Positions 1 through 12,077 of a DNA stretch of 64,000 nt are shown piece by piece. A program made the position numbers and the translations under genes. How positions within the stretch are numbered: the first letter of the stretch is position 1; each line of letters starts with the position of its first letter. This stretch comes from Scalesia atractyloides (Eukaryota; Streptophyta; Magnoliopsida; Asterales; Asteraceae), in assembly GCA_947069175.1 (NCBI GenBank), contig CAMTDV010000023.1, positions 86,893,563-86,957,562 on the forward strand, read 5' to 3'. The notes beneath the pieces are model-generated. The model saw only the letters and a program-made list of their open reading frames with translations. It was not told the DNA's origin and did no database searches.

Positions 1-1436
1 GGATTATGATTATGATCATGAAATAACCTCAGAGGGTTATGCTAATTATTATCATAATGTGACCTTAATTCAGAAGTTAACTAATCTAAGTCGGGTCAGA
101 ATCGAAAGTCAAAGCAGAAGTCAAACTTCGCAACTTTCGGTTGCGAACCGACTCTAGGACTGAAATTGACGGATCGAACATGTTCTCACATGTTCTAATA
201 ATTACTACCAACTTGTTTAAGTGTCAAAAACATATTTATAACATATATAAACTCAGATTATGATTTTTATGAAATCTAACCCGTTTGACTTTTTAAAACA
301 ATAACTTTGACCCGTCAATTGACCTGGTTGAATGATCCTTAGGAGGTGCCCCTTTAAGGGGTTAATACCTTCCTAATTATGATCACTTAGCCGTGTTCAT
401 TTCGAACAATGACTGGACCATAATGGTCTTAACCGAAAGTCAAGGTATTTGTTAAAAATGCTTGACTTTTGGCTATTAAAAGCCTATAAAAGAAAAGAGC
501 AGAGATGGAGCACTTACAAGTGATCCAAGGGAAACTTAGAACTCAAAGGAAAGCTCCTAAATGGTCAGGAACTTCCAAGAGGGTAATAAGAGAGGAGAAG
601 AAATGAATGAGCAAAGAATGAGGTGAACTAGTGGGCTATTTATAGTGCAAGAGGGTGTGTGAAGATGAAGCCAGGTGTTAGAGGTGTTCTAGGATTATCA
701 CAAGTGTCTAGCAAGGTGTCAAGAGCCGCAAGAGTGTGGTATTTTGGAGGAGAGGTGGCATCTTGACAGAATTTTGGGGTTTTGACATTTTTAGTCCCTC
801 AAGAATAGTTATGTGGATTGTCATGAACTGTCCCTTGACTTATATCCAATGACATAATGATACAATTTCGTCTTTTCATTCAATACGAGATGTATTAAAG
901 AAGAGTACGAATAACCGAACGGTAACGGGTGTCACACTAGGAGTTCTTACGACTTATAAGCGTTTACTAGCTTAAACGTGAAAGATACGAATACTTATGG
1001 TTTCATGGGTTAAATCACCCAAGCTAGTAAGGTTTAAGGTTTAGTGAAGATGTGTGATACTCAAGAATGGTGAATCACAAGATATCACCTTAACCGGGAG
1101 TCGTTCGGGCCAAAAAGTGATTTATTTATGCAAGGAAAATGTAATAATAAAGTCTAGGGGCCTTAGGGTTATAGTTGAAAGTTAAAATGGTGTAAAAGTG
1201 AAGTTCCAGTGACTCGCCGTAAGCTACGGTTGCCAGACCGTAGCTTACGATTAGTTATAATTTCTAACCAGAAAGTCTGGACCGTAAGCTACAGTCCGGA
1301 CCGTAAGCTACTGTCGGGTTTTTAAATTTTTTTAGAATTTTGGATTCGTTTAAGGAGTTGAGTGGCTAACTCATTAGAGGTATTATTCGAGTGGCATGAA
1401 CACGTGTGATTTATTACCGATTACGAATTTTATGAG
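1..1436 (-). repeat. Gypsy LTR-like region, minus orientation
   Basis: No gene is visible here. Read on the minus strand, the stretch holds a good TATA box (CTATAAATAGC, 635-645) followed by a C/T-rich leader, as in an LTR U3-R promoter. On the plus strand, 1217-1314 holds four direct or inverted copies of a CCGTAAGCTACGGT-like palindrome. It abuts a gypsy integrase fragment, so retrotransposon origin is likely. Neither LTR boundary could be fixed, and part of the stretch may be unrelated intergenic DNA. Confidence 0.4.
635..645 (-). promoter_or_regulatory. TATA box of LTR-like promoter
   Basis: CTATAAATAGC on the minus strand is a near-consensus plant TATA box. The sequence that would be transcribed is pyrimidine-rich. 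Activity is unknown. Confidence 0.4.
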
Positions 1437-1770
1437 GTGTTACAAAATCTGCATTATGTTGGACCATTCGAGATCACTGAAAGAATCGGTGTAGTGACCA
1501 TACGAGGTGTGCAGATTGTCTTTCATGTATCGAATCTGAAGAAGTGTCTATTTGATGAGACACTTGTGATTCCATTCAAAGAGCTCAAGATCGATGACCA
1601 ACTCCGTTTCATTGAAGAACTAGTGGAAATTGTGGATCGGGAAGCTAAAATGCTTAAACGTAGTAAAATTCATGTTGTTTGGGTTCGTTGGAATTAAACG
1701 CGGCCCGGAGTTCACCTTGGAATGGGAAGATCAGATGATGCACAAGTATCCCCAACTATTGAAAGATAAT
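1437..1770 (+). pseudogene. Ty3/gypsy integrase C-terminus/chromodomain-like fragment
   Basis: An 86-codon open stretch (1437-1697) contains VSNLKKCL, a proline/acid-rich linker and a KRSKIHVVWVRWN end. The same module sits at the end of the Tekay-type polyprotein at 62085-62540 in this window. After 1697 the reading continues in another frame with an EFTWEWEDQM-like chromodomain tail to about 1770, so one base has been lost at the RWN/KRG junction. Everything upstream (RT, RNase H, catalytic core) is missing. It was evidently cut off by the copia LTR that begins at 1777. In an intact element this region would help target integration to chromatin. Confidence 0.8.
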
Positions 1771-1776
1771 GCATCA

Positions 1777-2441
1777 TGTTGGGTCTATTGAACTCTACAA
1801 AAGAAACAAATGATCGAAAAACCAAAATAGTCTCTAACATCTGATCCTTAATAGTAATACTCATAAGGCTTGCTGCTATAAACTCTACTCTCACTTAAAG
1901 ACTGTTCACAAGATCTGTTAAGAGATAAAGCTTTGCTTGAAGCAAAAGGTCTGCTCATGAGAACCTCTGATGAAGATAAAGTTTATTGAAGTAAAGTCTT
2001 CTAAATACAAACAAAGGATAAAGCCCAACAAAGGTTATCTCAACAGTTGTTGTCATCAGAGTTTATATTATATTTTAATGTAACAGTGTTTAGGTCTAGT
2101 AGAGGTTAGAGTTTCTTAGTTTGTTAAATGTCACATTCATAGTGACGTCAGCAAAAAATGCTCAGTGATTTGTAATGTACTATAAATAGAACAAAGTCTG
2201 TACTATTCTATCTATCATTTCTACACATTCTGTATGAACAAATTAGTGTGATCTTAGGTTGAGGGGAAGTTTGTAATTGCATGCATACGTGATTAATATT
2301 ACAAAAGCATTGTCGATGAAACCATTCTTCCAATTGTTGTGAATCAAAGTTTACATTGTCGCTGCATTTATCTTTGATTTATTTTCATTCATTATCTTCC
2401 ATCTTTATACTTTCACAACAATTCAAAATCATATCCTAACA
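1777..2441 (+). repeat. 5' LTR of copia copy 1
   Basis: 665 bp, starting TGTTGGGTCTATTG and ending TCCTAACA, directly followed by a PBS. The reverse complement of 12078-12777 starts TGTTGGACCTATTG and also ends CCTAACA, so both LTRs belong to one family. Confidence 0.85.
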
Positions 2442-2459
2442 ATTGGTATTAGAGTTTGG
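2442..2459 (+). other. Primer binding site (initiator tRNA-Met type)
   Basis: ATTGGTATTAGAGTTTGG, immediately after the LTR, matches the usual TGGTATCAGAGC PBS with C-to-T type changes. Confidence 0.8.
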
Positions 2460-2603
2460 TCATTCAAATTTGGTTTAATAATCAATTTGATATAAACCGG
2501 TCAGCTCTCACTATTAATTCGTTTGTTCACTTGTATTGAAAACTGAGTAAAAGTTTATTTACGTTCAAAGTTTTTAAACAAAACCTGTTTGTAAACAATC
2601 AGA

Positions 2604-4555
2604 ATGACTCAAAATCCACAAGATCCACACAACACTTGCACAATGTACAAACCTCCGATACTTGTCAGATCAGAGTACAATATCTAGCAACGTCGGATGG
2701 GCCACATACTTGCACAACAAAACACTGGTTGCTAGAAATTGGTTATATTCGGACCATATGTTCAGATGGTACCGGGTGCCGAAGACCCAAAAGTTAAGTT
2801 CCAAAGAGTCCTGAACATTACTCCGAGCAAGATTTTCATTAAATTGAGCTAGATGCAAAGGCATGTAGTATTGTTGCAACTACTTTGCCTAATAATATCT
2901 ATGCAAAGGAGTTATGGATGCTCTAAAAGAACAATTTGGTGGCACTAAAGAGGTTGTTGAAAATAACAAAGAAGTTTTAAACCAACAGTATGGAACATTT
3001 TTTCATGTGAAAGGAGAGTCATTAGCTCAACAATTTGAAAGGTTTAGTTGTCTCATTAGTGAGCTAAAACAGGTAAAAGTCAAATATTCAAATTACACTT
3101 TGAATAGTCAATTTCTAAGATCTTTACCAGAAAAATGGGACACTATTGCCTTTGTAACTAGAACCGCTGTTGGGTTCAAAGAGATGAGTTTGACTCAGCT
3201 TCATGGTATACTTCTCACTTATGAGAGAGAGCTTAACCAGAAAAAGAAGCTACAAGAGTTAGGAAAAGTGGCTGATGACTATTCTTTTGGTGGTACAACA
3301 CTTTTTGGTCAAGAAGAAACCTCTGGTAGTAGCAAGGAACATAGTTATGATCATTTTATTGACATAACATCTGGTGGGAATTTCAACTCTGATTCTTGCT
3401 CACCCAACTTTGCTTTTGCAGCAAATGGGGAAAACCAAGTTTTTGACAACTTATACTTTTAACTTAATGATCTTCAACATTTTGGTCCAACTGATTTAAA
3501 AGAAATGGACATATTACACCAACTGCCATTGCTAAGTGTTAGGACCAACAAGTTCTATAAAAGAACTGGTAGAAAATTCCCAGGGTTGCATGGAGGGTTA
3601 AAAGTTGGGTTTGATAAGTCTAAGATTAAATGCTACAAGTGTAACAGGTTAGGTCATTTTGCTAGGGAGTGTAGGAGTCAAACAAATGGTCCAATTAACA
3701 CACACCCAAGTCCTAGACCTCAAAACACACAAAAAACTATCCATTATTCCCAATATACCCCTACTCTTAATATGCAAAACACTGCTCATTTTGCACATCT
3801 TGTAACCATTATTCCAGTTCAATGTGTCCAAACCACTATTCCTCATATACAGTAAGTTCAAGCACCAAGTCCTTAGGTTCAAGTGCAACCTTCACCACAA
3901 GTTACACAAACCTCTGGTTCTGCAGAGACAAGTCAACATAGCAGCTTTACACAAGGTTTTGTTGATTTGAGTAGCTTGCCTGAGGAATTGACTGATGAAA
4001 ATTTTTCTCTAGTTGCTAATACTGAAAAGAAACATAATGATTTTTTGTTTCATGACACTAGACACAATACTTGAAGGGGATGAGTCTGAGGAGGTAGTGT
4101 TAAATTCTAATGATGTTTGTGAAAATGTTGTGGCTGATGTTTTAAAAGAGAAAGTTGGTGAAGAAACTGTGATCTTAGTGTCAGACCCATGGCAAACCAG
4201 TGTTTGTGAAGGTGAATGTGATTGTGCCATGATGGTTACTGCTAAGGTATCACCTCAGGTTCTTAAAGACTTATGTTCTGATAAATGCATTATTGATTTT
4301 CCAAACATAAAAGAGGTGAATGAAAATCTTAGAAACAAAGTTTTGGATGATGAAATTAAGTTTGAAAAAAGAGTTAAAAACAAAACTGTTTGAAAAAGAT
4401 TCTGAAATCAGCAGTCTTAAACATGAGTCAAGCATAACCAAGGATCAACTCCAAACTATGATAGAAAATATCAAAGTTGTAAAAAGGAGCTTGAGTCTAC
4501 CCAAATTACTTGTGAAAAATGGGTAGAATCCTATAAAGGTTATGAGCTTATGTTA
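2604..4555 (+). pseudogene. gag: copia gag (UBN2-type) with CCHC knuckle, broken
   Basis: Nucleocapsid precursor that would form the cytoplasmic virus-like particle. The start is the ATG at 2604 (MTQNPQDPHN); the inverted copy has an equivalent ATG at 11912. The longest clean piece (2914-3462, 182 codons) has the UBN2 pattern: W/Y-rich core, LRSLPEKWD, then a QLHGILLTYEREL helix. A second piece (3505-3855) carries the zinc knuckle CYKCNRLGHFAREC at about 3631-3672. Acidic, coiled-coil-prone sequence follows to about 4550. At least four frame changes and several stops make it non-functional. Confidence 0.85.
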
Positions 4556-4639
4556 TAAACACAAATCAAAAGCAATGTAAAATTTGTTGTAGATTTTAGA
4601 AAACATGACCAAGTTTCTCAAAATTTGTTGTAAATGATT

Positions 4640-5415
4640 GTAAATTTGTTGAAATTATTCCAACAAAGTTGGGTGGTCAAGAAATTAAAGTAACTGAATC
4701 AAATGGTAAGAAAATTGTTTTAGAAACACCAACAGGATCCTCAACTTATGAGAAATTCGAAAAATATCAATTCAAACCTACGTGTTTAGATGAGTGTGAC
4801 ATTCTTGACAACTTTAAGCCAATGGATTTTTCAACCATTGAAGGTGTAAAGGCACCTCAAGTCAAGATCATTCCCTTAGAATATCTTCGAGCAGTAGTTA
4901 CAACATCTGCTGACAAAAAGACAGAAAAAGGAAGAAAAAAAAAGAAAATATCAAACTTGTTTTGTGATTTTTGTGAAAAGGAGAATCATATCACTAAAAA
5001 TTGTTTTCCTCTAAAAGCTTATGATATAAACAAAACAAGTGTGATCATTTATTTACCAAATTGCACCATTTGTGGCAGATCAAACCACAAAACTCAAGAG
5101 TTGTGTTTCTCAAAAATTCTGGTGTCAAAAGAAATGAGTATAAATCTAAATACATGAGTTCAAGAAATGAAAAGACTAGACAGACCTTTGACCCTGTCTA
5201 AAAACTGTTACCAAACAATTGAATATAACATCTGCTCCCAAAAAGGTTCAGATAACAGATGCACCACTAGCTAATAAATTTCCAAGGGGATGTGGCCAAC
5301 CTGCTTACAATAGTGTACCACTTGGCTATGAGGTCTACAAAAGACCATCGAATCCACAACAGATGTTATCAAAATCTGTTCAAAACATAGACTTGAGGCT
5401 GGAATGTCTATGACC
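4640..5415 (+). pseudogene. copia gag-pol linker with two more zinc knuckles
   Basis: The piece 4669-5157 (162 codons) begins in a stretch also present in the inverted copy (9712-9900). It ends in a lysine-rich tract followed by two knuckles: CDFCEKENHITKNC (CX2CX4HX4C) and CTICGRSNHKTQELC (CX2CX4HX5C), at about 4962-5110. Extra knuckles between gag and protease are known in Sirevirus-type elements. The 5219-5413 piece is a proline/asparagine-rich linker leading to the protease. Stops separate the pieces. Confidence 0.65.
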
Positions 5416-5469
5416 CCATCCAAAGCCAACCTGGCTTTGGAAACTCACTTCAACTAATTATTTACTAAT

Positions 5470-5800
5470 GTGCAAGGATCTTCTACTCGCCTTGATAGTT
5501 TATGGTATGTAGATAGTAGAGGCTCCAGGCACATGACAAGACGTAGAGCCCTACTCAAAGATTTCATGGCACATGGAGGGGGTGATATATCCTTTGGTAA
5601 CAATTCAAAAAGGAAGGTGTTAGGGTCAGTGACAGTCCAGGCTGGGAAACTCAATTTTGAACATGTCAATCTTATTGATAATCTGAAATTTAATCTTCTT
5701 AGTGTATCTCAAATGAGTGACATAGTCTATGTATCATTCTTCACTAAGAAACTTGTTAGATTGTTGGGGCAGAAGTGGTTAAAAAGATTGATCAAATCAT
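5470..5800 (+). pseudogene. copia aspartic protease remnant
   Basis: This piece has the copia protease arrangement: a WYVDS active-site stretch followed by SRHMT and LLSVSQMSD. The active-site triad reads D-S-R (5512-5520) instead of D-S/T-G, so the enzyme would be inactive even if translated. It lies between the zinc-knuckle linker and the GAG-pre-integrase domain. A frame change near 5780 joins it to the next piece. Confidence 0.75.
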
Positions 5801-6992
5801 AGCTGAGAGCAAAGCACAACTTGTTGCTCACAGGAGTGGCAATGTGCATTTACTTGATATGTTGAAAGATAATCAATGTCCAATGCGTGTCTGTCCCTTA
5901 GTTGCTTCTAACAAAAAGAAAGAACTTTGGCATAGAAGACTTGGTCACACAAATCTTAAAACTATCACTACACTCTCCAAACAAGGCCTTGTAAGAGTTT
6001 TTCCATCAAAACAATTCACCTATGATGAACATTGTGTTTCCTGTTTAAAAGGTAAACAACATAAAAGTTCATACAAATCAATTGAAGAGTCCAAAACAAG
6101 TAAGTGCCTACAATTGCTACATTTAGACTTGTTTGGCCCTGTAAAAATCATAACTCTTAAAAAGAAGAGATAATGTCTTGTCATAGTTGATAATTTTTCA
6201 AGGTTTACATGGACCTACTTCATGCACTCCGAATATGAGCCTGCAGGCATTTTGCAAAATTTTGTTAAACAAGTTGAAAAGAAATTTGACCTGCCAGTAA
6301 AAGTCTTTAGGAGTGACAATGGGACAAACTTTAAAAATAAGGAGTTAGATGATTTCTGTGTGTCAAAAGGGATTGTTAGGTAATACAACATCCCAAGGAC
6401 ACCAGAACAAAATGAGGTGGTTGAAAGGAAAAATAGAAGTTTGATTGAAGCTACTATATCAAGGCTTTGAGACTCAGGTTTACCGTTGTCTTCTTGGGCA
6501 GAGGCTGTAAACACTGCTTGCTATGTACATAATAGACTTTTGATTAACCCAAGGCATCAAAAGACTGCCTATGAAATTCTACACAAAATTAAACCTCTAA
6601 TCTCATATTTCAAAATCCTTGGCTGCCCATGTTTCATTTTAAACTTAAAAGATTCAATTTCAAAATTTGCAGCCAAAGTAGATTGTGGTTATTTTCTAAG
6701 ATACTCAACCACTGCTAAAGCCTATAGAGTCTTTAATTCAAGGACTAGGTGTGTGAAAGAGATATTAAAAATCCTAGCAAATCCTGCTGAACTGTTTGAG
6801 TTAGATAAATTTACATTTAAAGATGTGTCTATCAAGACTAACAATGCAAGTACACCACAATCTTCACATCAAGATTATGGATATGGCATTGTCATTCCAC
6901 AATACAAAGTCATTTCATCCACCAGAGAAACAAATGTTACTAACAACTGTGAAAACTATACCACTTCTGGATCAATAGTTGTTGATCCCTAA
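5775..6992 (+). pseudogene. copia integrase, broken
   Basis: Inserts cDNA into the genome. The HHCC zinc domain is visible (HRRLGHTNL then CVSCLKGKQ), then LDLFGPVK. The catalytic core follows: RSDNGTNF with its Asp at 6314-6316, and the PEQNEVVERKN stretch with Glu. In-frame stops lie at 6381 and 6468. The 6486-6992 piece holds the C-terminal part (WAEAVNTACYVHNR; KAYRVFNSRTR) and the low-complexity linker to RT. Domain order and spacing fit Ty1/copia. All catalytic residues seem present, but the frame is interrupted at least three times. Confidence 0.85.
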
Positions 6993-7236
6993 ACCTCTGC
7001 CAGCTCATTTAATCAAACCTTTGTTGACAAAAGTCCATTTTCTGTGAACAAAAGTCAACCTATTTCCAAACAGATGTTGGCTCTTCAAAATTGCCAACAG
7101 ATGTTAGCTCAGATGATTCCCATTTGTAGCCTTCACTTCAAAATGCCATCATTCCATACAAGGGAGATCTAATCTACCTTAAAAACCATCCATCTGACCA
7201 AATCATTGGCAACATCAATGAAGAGGTTTTCACAAG

Positions 7237-8116
7237 ATGTCAATCCCAAAACATTTATCTTTTTGTTGGTTTTCTATCACTCACACAACTTGTCAAGTAC
7301 CAAGAGCCACTAAAAGACAACAATTGGGTAGAGGCCATGCAAGAAGAGCTCCTACAGTTCAAAAGACAACAAGTATGGGAACTTGTACCATTGCCTCAGG
7401 ATGTATGCCCCATAGGTACAAAATGGGTTTTCGAGAACAAAACAAATGAAAGGGGCATTGTTGTCAAAAATAAACCAAGGCTTGTGGTTCAAGGCTATAG
7501 ACAAGAAGAAGGCATTGATTATGATGAAACTTTTGCTTCTGTTGCAAGAATAGAGTCCATCAGACTGTTTTTAGCCTTTGCTGTCAACCAGAACATCAAG
7601 GTGTATCAAATGGATATAAAGTGTGCATTCTTATATGGCAAGATCAAGGAAGAGGCACATGTATGCCAACCCCCTAGTTTTGAAGATACTTTTTATCCAA
7701 ATCATGTTTACAAGCCAAACAAAGATTTATATGGTTTGAAACAAGCACTTAGAGACTGGTATAAAACTCTTTCCACCTGTCTCTTATCCATAGGCTTTAC
7801 AAGAGGTAAAATTGATAAAACTTTGTTTTTAAAATGGAAAGGAAAGGATTTGATGCTTGTCTAAATTTATGTGGATGACATCATTTTTTGATCCACATGC
7901 AATGGTATGTGTGAAGAGTTTAGAGAAATCATGACAGAAGAGTTTGAAATTAGTGTTATGGGTGAACTCCAATGCTTTCTTGGTTTCTTTCATCAAAGTA
8001 TGTATGTCAAAGAACTACTTACCAAATTTGATATGAGTGATTGTAAATCATGTAGTACACCCATGGCTACATCTAAGCGGGTTACTATTGATGACAATGA
8101 TGACTTGGTTGTTTAA
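7237..8116 (+). pseudogene. copia reverse transcriptase, broken
   Basis: RNA-dependent DNA polymerase. 7337-7864 covers the palm/fingers: GTKWVFENK, RLVVQGYRQEEGIDYDETFA, the motif-A-like QMDIKCAFLYG, and LYGLKQALRDWY. A TAA at 7862-7864 falls just before the catalytic YVDD box (7868-7879), which is itself intact. 7907-8116 carries the thumb and connection (FEISVMGELQCFLG; CSTPMATSK). The stop immediately before the active site rules out function. Confidence 0.88.
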
Positions 8117-8790
8117 ACTCTTTGTAGAACCATGATTGGGTATTTATTGTACCTAAATACATCTAGGCCAGATATCATGTTTGCTACATGTTCTGTGCCA
8201 GATCCCAGTCAGCACCTAGAAAGTCAAATCTTATTGCCATGAAAAGGATATTCAGATACATAAAAGGTGCTCCCACACTTGGTATCTTGTATTCTGCTAA
8301 TGGGAATATTGAGCTTTCATGTTATTCAAATAGTGATTTTGCTGGATGCCATGCCACAAGGAAGTCAATTTTAGGAGGTTGTCAATTTCTAGGCAACTGC
8401 TTAGTTTCTTGGCAAAGCAAAAAGCAAGCTGTAGTTTTAACATCCATAGCTGAGGCTGAATATATTGCTGCTGCAAGTTGCACTACTAACTCCTATGGCT
8501 TCAAAATCAATTACTGGATTTTGGTATAAATGCTCTAAAGACTCCTCTCATGTGGATAGTCGAGCAGCTAAAAACATCATTAAAACTCTAGTTTCACATT
8601 CACCAACCAAGCACATTGACATCAGACATCACTTTTTGAGGGATTGCTATGAAAAAAAGTTTTATTTCTCTGCATCATGTTCCAACTAGAGATCAACTAG
8701 CAGATGTTTTAACCAAAGCATTATATATAACTACCTTTGAAAGTCTGATATCTAGGATTGGAATGCTAAACATGGATTAAAAGCAAAAGT
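8117..8790 (+). pseudogene. copia RNase H, broken
   Basis: Degrades the RNA strand during cDNA synthesis. It contains SRPDIMFAT, the catalytic SNSDFAGC (D), the CLVSWQSKKQ strand, TSIAEAEYIAAASC (E) and, in shifted frame, TKHIDIRHHFLRD. The polyprotein end (DQLADVLTKAL-like) follows to about 8760. At least two frameshifts lie inside it. From about 8800 to 9270 there is no coding signal, only sequence rich in CAGATG/CATCTG and CCACTGTT-like words. Confidence 0.8.
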
Positions 8791-9278
8791 TTGTTCTCCA
8801 TGTGTAAATAACATTAAAATGTTTTTAGAAAATAAAAATCCATCCTTAGAATAGCTAAAATTTAAATTTTTTATAAACATCTAAAGTCTGTTCCTAACCA
8901 CTGTTGAAAGTGTATCATCTGTTCATGTCCACTATTCATATCCACTGCTTGGGCTAAACCACTGTTTTGCCTTATCCACTGATATCTATCATCTGATAGT
9001 GTAAAATCACCACTTTTCGTGTCCAGTTTTCACAACCACTGTTGGTCTCCAGTAGAGGTTTCCAAACAACTATTATCAATTATCAAATCAGAGTTTACAC
9101 ATGGACAGATGTTAGCCAACAGATCTTTGAAACAGATGCCACGTCAGCATTCACTTTTTGCCATTTATAAATCCCTGTTCCATCCAAACATAGCTTTTTA
9201 CCGCCGTATCGAATTCAAAATTCCACAAAGCAGTTTCCATTACTCTCATCTTCTTCTTTCTTCACTTCCATCTCCGAT

Positions 9279-9710
9279 CATGGCTCTGCAAATCAAAACT
9301 CCACACAACTTCGTTCCACTCAATAATCGATGTTCTCACATCGTCAAAATACAAAACAATTCTGCTTGTAAACGCAGCCATCTATGTGGATACCCTTCGA
9401 CAGTTCTGGCAAAATGTTAAAGCAGAAATTCAAAACAAAAAGCCGTATACTATTACTTCTAAATTCGGAGAAACCCTTGTCCAAATTTCCCATCTTCAAT
9501 TTCCACAACATTTGGTCTGAATGACCTAGTAGGTAATTTTTTGTCCTAATACAAATATGCACACTAAATTCATAGAACGTGGGTATGAAGGTCAATTGAC
9601 TGGTGTACAATGTTTAAACCAAAATTGCCTATTGAAATAAGGTTCTTTATCCATACCCTACTTCTATGTCTTTCAGCAAAGACCACCTCATTCATTTGAC
9701 CAGGCAGATT
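9279..9710 (+). pseudogene. Sirevirus downstream (env-like region) ORF fragment, truncated
   Basis: An ATG at 9280 opens a frame to 9420. After frame shifts, the stretch ERGYEGQLTGVQ at about 9570-9610 and a hydrophobic segment to 9690 resemble the conserved start of the extra ORF that follows pol in Sirevirus-type elements; the function of that ORF is not established. Homology stops at about 9710, where the inverted second copy begins. Several stops are present. The identification rests on motif recall and position after RNase H, so it is moderately sure. Confidence 0.55.
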
Positions 9711-9711
9711 T

Positions 9712-11912
9712 AAATTGATGTTTGTCAATTTCCTCAAAAGTTGAGGATCCTTCTGGTCTTTCTAGAATAATTTTCTTACTATCTGGTTCAGTGATTTTAA
9801 TTTCTTGACTAGCCAAATTTGTTGGATAACTTCAACCATACTAGAATCATTTACAACAGTGTTTTGAGAAAATTTGGTCATTTTTTCTAAAACCTATCCC
9901 AAATTTTACATTACTTTTGATTTGGGATTCTAACATTAACTAATAACCTTTGAAGGACTCTATCCATTTTTCACAAGTAATTTGGGTAGATTCAAGCTCC
10001 TTTTTATAACTTTGATATTTTTCTATCATAGTTTGAAGTTGACCCTTGGTTATGCTTGATTCATGTTTGAGACTACTGATTTTAGTATCTTTTTCAAACA
10101 CTTTTAATTTTAACTCGTTTATAAGTTTTTCAAACTGAATTTCATCATCTAAGATCTTGTTTCTAAGATTTTCCTTCACCTCTTCAATGATAACAAAAGC
10201 AATAATACATTTTTCTGAGCATAAGTCTTTAAGAACTTGAGGTGATACCTTAGCAGCAACCATCATGACACAATCAGACTCTCCTTCACAAATAGTGGAA
10301 TCTCATGGGTCTGACAGAGGATTTCACATTTCTTCATCATTCTTTTCTTCACCAAACTTTTCTTTAGAAACATCTGTTGCAACATTTCCACAAACCTCAT
10401 CAATATTGGACACCACTTCCTTAGATTCAACCTCCTCCAAAATAGTGTCTAGTGCTATAAGACAAAAATCATCAATTTTCTTTTTAGAATTGGCAACTAG
10501 GGTAAAATTTTCCTTAGTTAGTTCTTTAGGTAAGCTACTCCAATCAAAAAAACCTTGTGTAAAGAAGCTCTTTTGACTAGTCTCTGGAGGAGTAGAGGTT
10601 TGTGTAGCTTGTGGTGTAGGTTGCACTTGAACCTGAGGAACTGGGGCTTGGCCATATTGTATCTGAGGAACAGTGGTTTGGACATACTATACTGGAAAAT
10701 TGTTTACAAGGTGAGCAAAATGAGCAGTGTTTTGTATGTGTGGAGCAAGGGTATATTGGAAATAATGGATAGTGTTTTGAGTGTTTTGAAGTCTAGGACT
10801 TGGATGTGGGACAACATGAGCATTTGTTTGACTCTCGCACTCTCTAGCAAAGTGGCCTAACCTATTACACTTATAACACTTGAGTTTTGATTTATCAAAC
10901 CCAACTTTTAAACCCTCATGCAACCCTGGAAACATTCTACCAGTTTTCATGTAAAACTTGCTAGTCCTAACACTCAGCAAGGCCAGTTGGTGCAAGATGT
11001 CCATTTCTTCCAAATCAACAGGGTCAAAATGTTGAATGTCATTTAACTCAAAAGATAAGTTGTTAGAAACTTCGTTTTCCCCCATTTGCTGCAAAAGCAT
11101 AATTAGGTGAGTAAGAATCAGAGCTAAATCCTCCACCAGATGTTATGTTAATAAAATGATCATAACTTTGATCATTACTACTACAAGGGGTTTCTTCTTG
11201 ACCAAATAGTGTTGTACTGCCAAAAGCATAGTCATCAACAACTTTTCCTGACTCTTGTAGCTTCTTTTTCTGGTTAGGCTCTCTCTTAAAGTGAGAAGCC
11301 TACCATGAAGCTGAGTCAAACTTATCTCCTTGAACCCAACAGCAGCTCTAGTTACAAAAGCAATAGTGTCCCATTTTTCTAGTAATGATTTTAGAAATCA
11401 ACTATTCAAGGTTGAATTAGGATAATTAACATTTACAAGTTTTAGTTCACTTATTAGAAAACTAAGTCTTGCGAACTGTTGAGTTAATGATTCTCCTTTA
11501 ACTTGACAAAATGTTTCATACTATTGGTTTAAAACTTCACGATTGTTTTCAATAACCTCCTTTGTCCCACCGAATTGCTCTTTCAAAGCATCTCACAACT
11601 CCTTTGCACAGCATAGATATCATTTGGCAAAGTCGTAACAACGATGCTAAATGACTTTGCATCTAGCTCGATTTTCTGAAAAATCTTGCTTGGAGTAGCT
11701 TTCAGGATTCTTTGGAACTTGAGCTTTATGGTCTTCAGCACTCGGTACCATCAGAACATGAGATCCGAAGATAACCGATTTCCAGCAACCCATATTTTGT
11801 TGTGCAATTATGTGACCCATCCGATGTGGCCAGATATTAACTCCGGTCTGACAAGCATCAAAGGTTTCTACATGATGCCAGTGTTATGTGGATCTTGTGG
11901 ATTTTGAGACAT
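9712..11912 (-). pseudogene. gag: copia gag of inverted copy, broken
   Basis: The start is ATG at 11910-11912 (MSQNPQDPHNT), the same N-terminus as copy 1. The UBN2 region (about 11620-11150) is broken by stops. The piece 11136-10687 carries the zinc knuckle CYKCNRLGHFAREC (about 10837-10878). 10626-10324 and 10266-9940 are acidic and coiled-coil-prone (KVSPQVLKDL; ITKGQLQTMIEKYQSYKKEL). The frame then runs into the linker, which stops at the junction near 9710. Comparison with copy 1 shows different indels, so the two decayed independently. Confidence 0.82.
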
Positions 11913-12059
11913 TTCTGATTGTTCACAAGTAGGTTATTGTTTAGAAATACTTTGAACGTAACTAAACTTTTACTATGTTTTCAGTATAACGAACAAACGA
12001 CTCAGTAGTGAGAGCTGATCTATTTATATCAAATTGATTGTAAGATCAAATCTGATTGA

Positions 12060-12077
12060 CCAAGCTCGGATACCAAT
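12060..12077 (-). other. PBS of inverted copia copy
   Basis: The minus strand reads ATTGGTATCCGAGCTTGG, directly after the LTR end. This is initiator-Met type with one change from TGGTATCAGAGC. Confidence 0.8.

Larger units (their letters stand above)
1777..9710 (+). mobile_element. Ty1/copia Sirevirus-type element, 3'-truncated (copy 1)
   Basis: Order on the plus strand: 5' LTR, initiator-Met PBS, gag with CCHC knuckle, protease, integrase, RT, RNase H and a downstream extra ORF. Integrase before RT is diagnostic of Ty1/copia; the long gag with extra zinc knuckles and the 3' ORF point to the Sirevirus/Maximus lineage. All coding parts carry stops and frameshifts. No 3' LTR follows. Instead the downstream ORF runs into an inverted copy of the same family at about 9710. 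No matching target duplication is seen outside the two outer LTRs. Confidence 0.85.

Noticed and set aside
9019..9420. 133-codon frame as a separate gene
   Set aside because: The first half has no coding character; only the part from 9280 fits the downstream ORF of the copia element.
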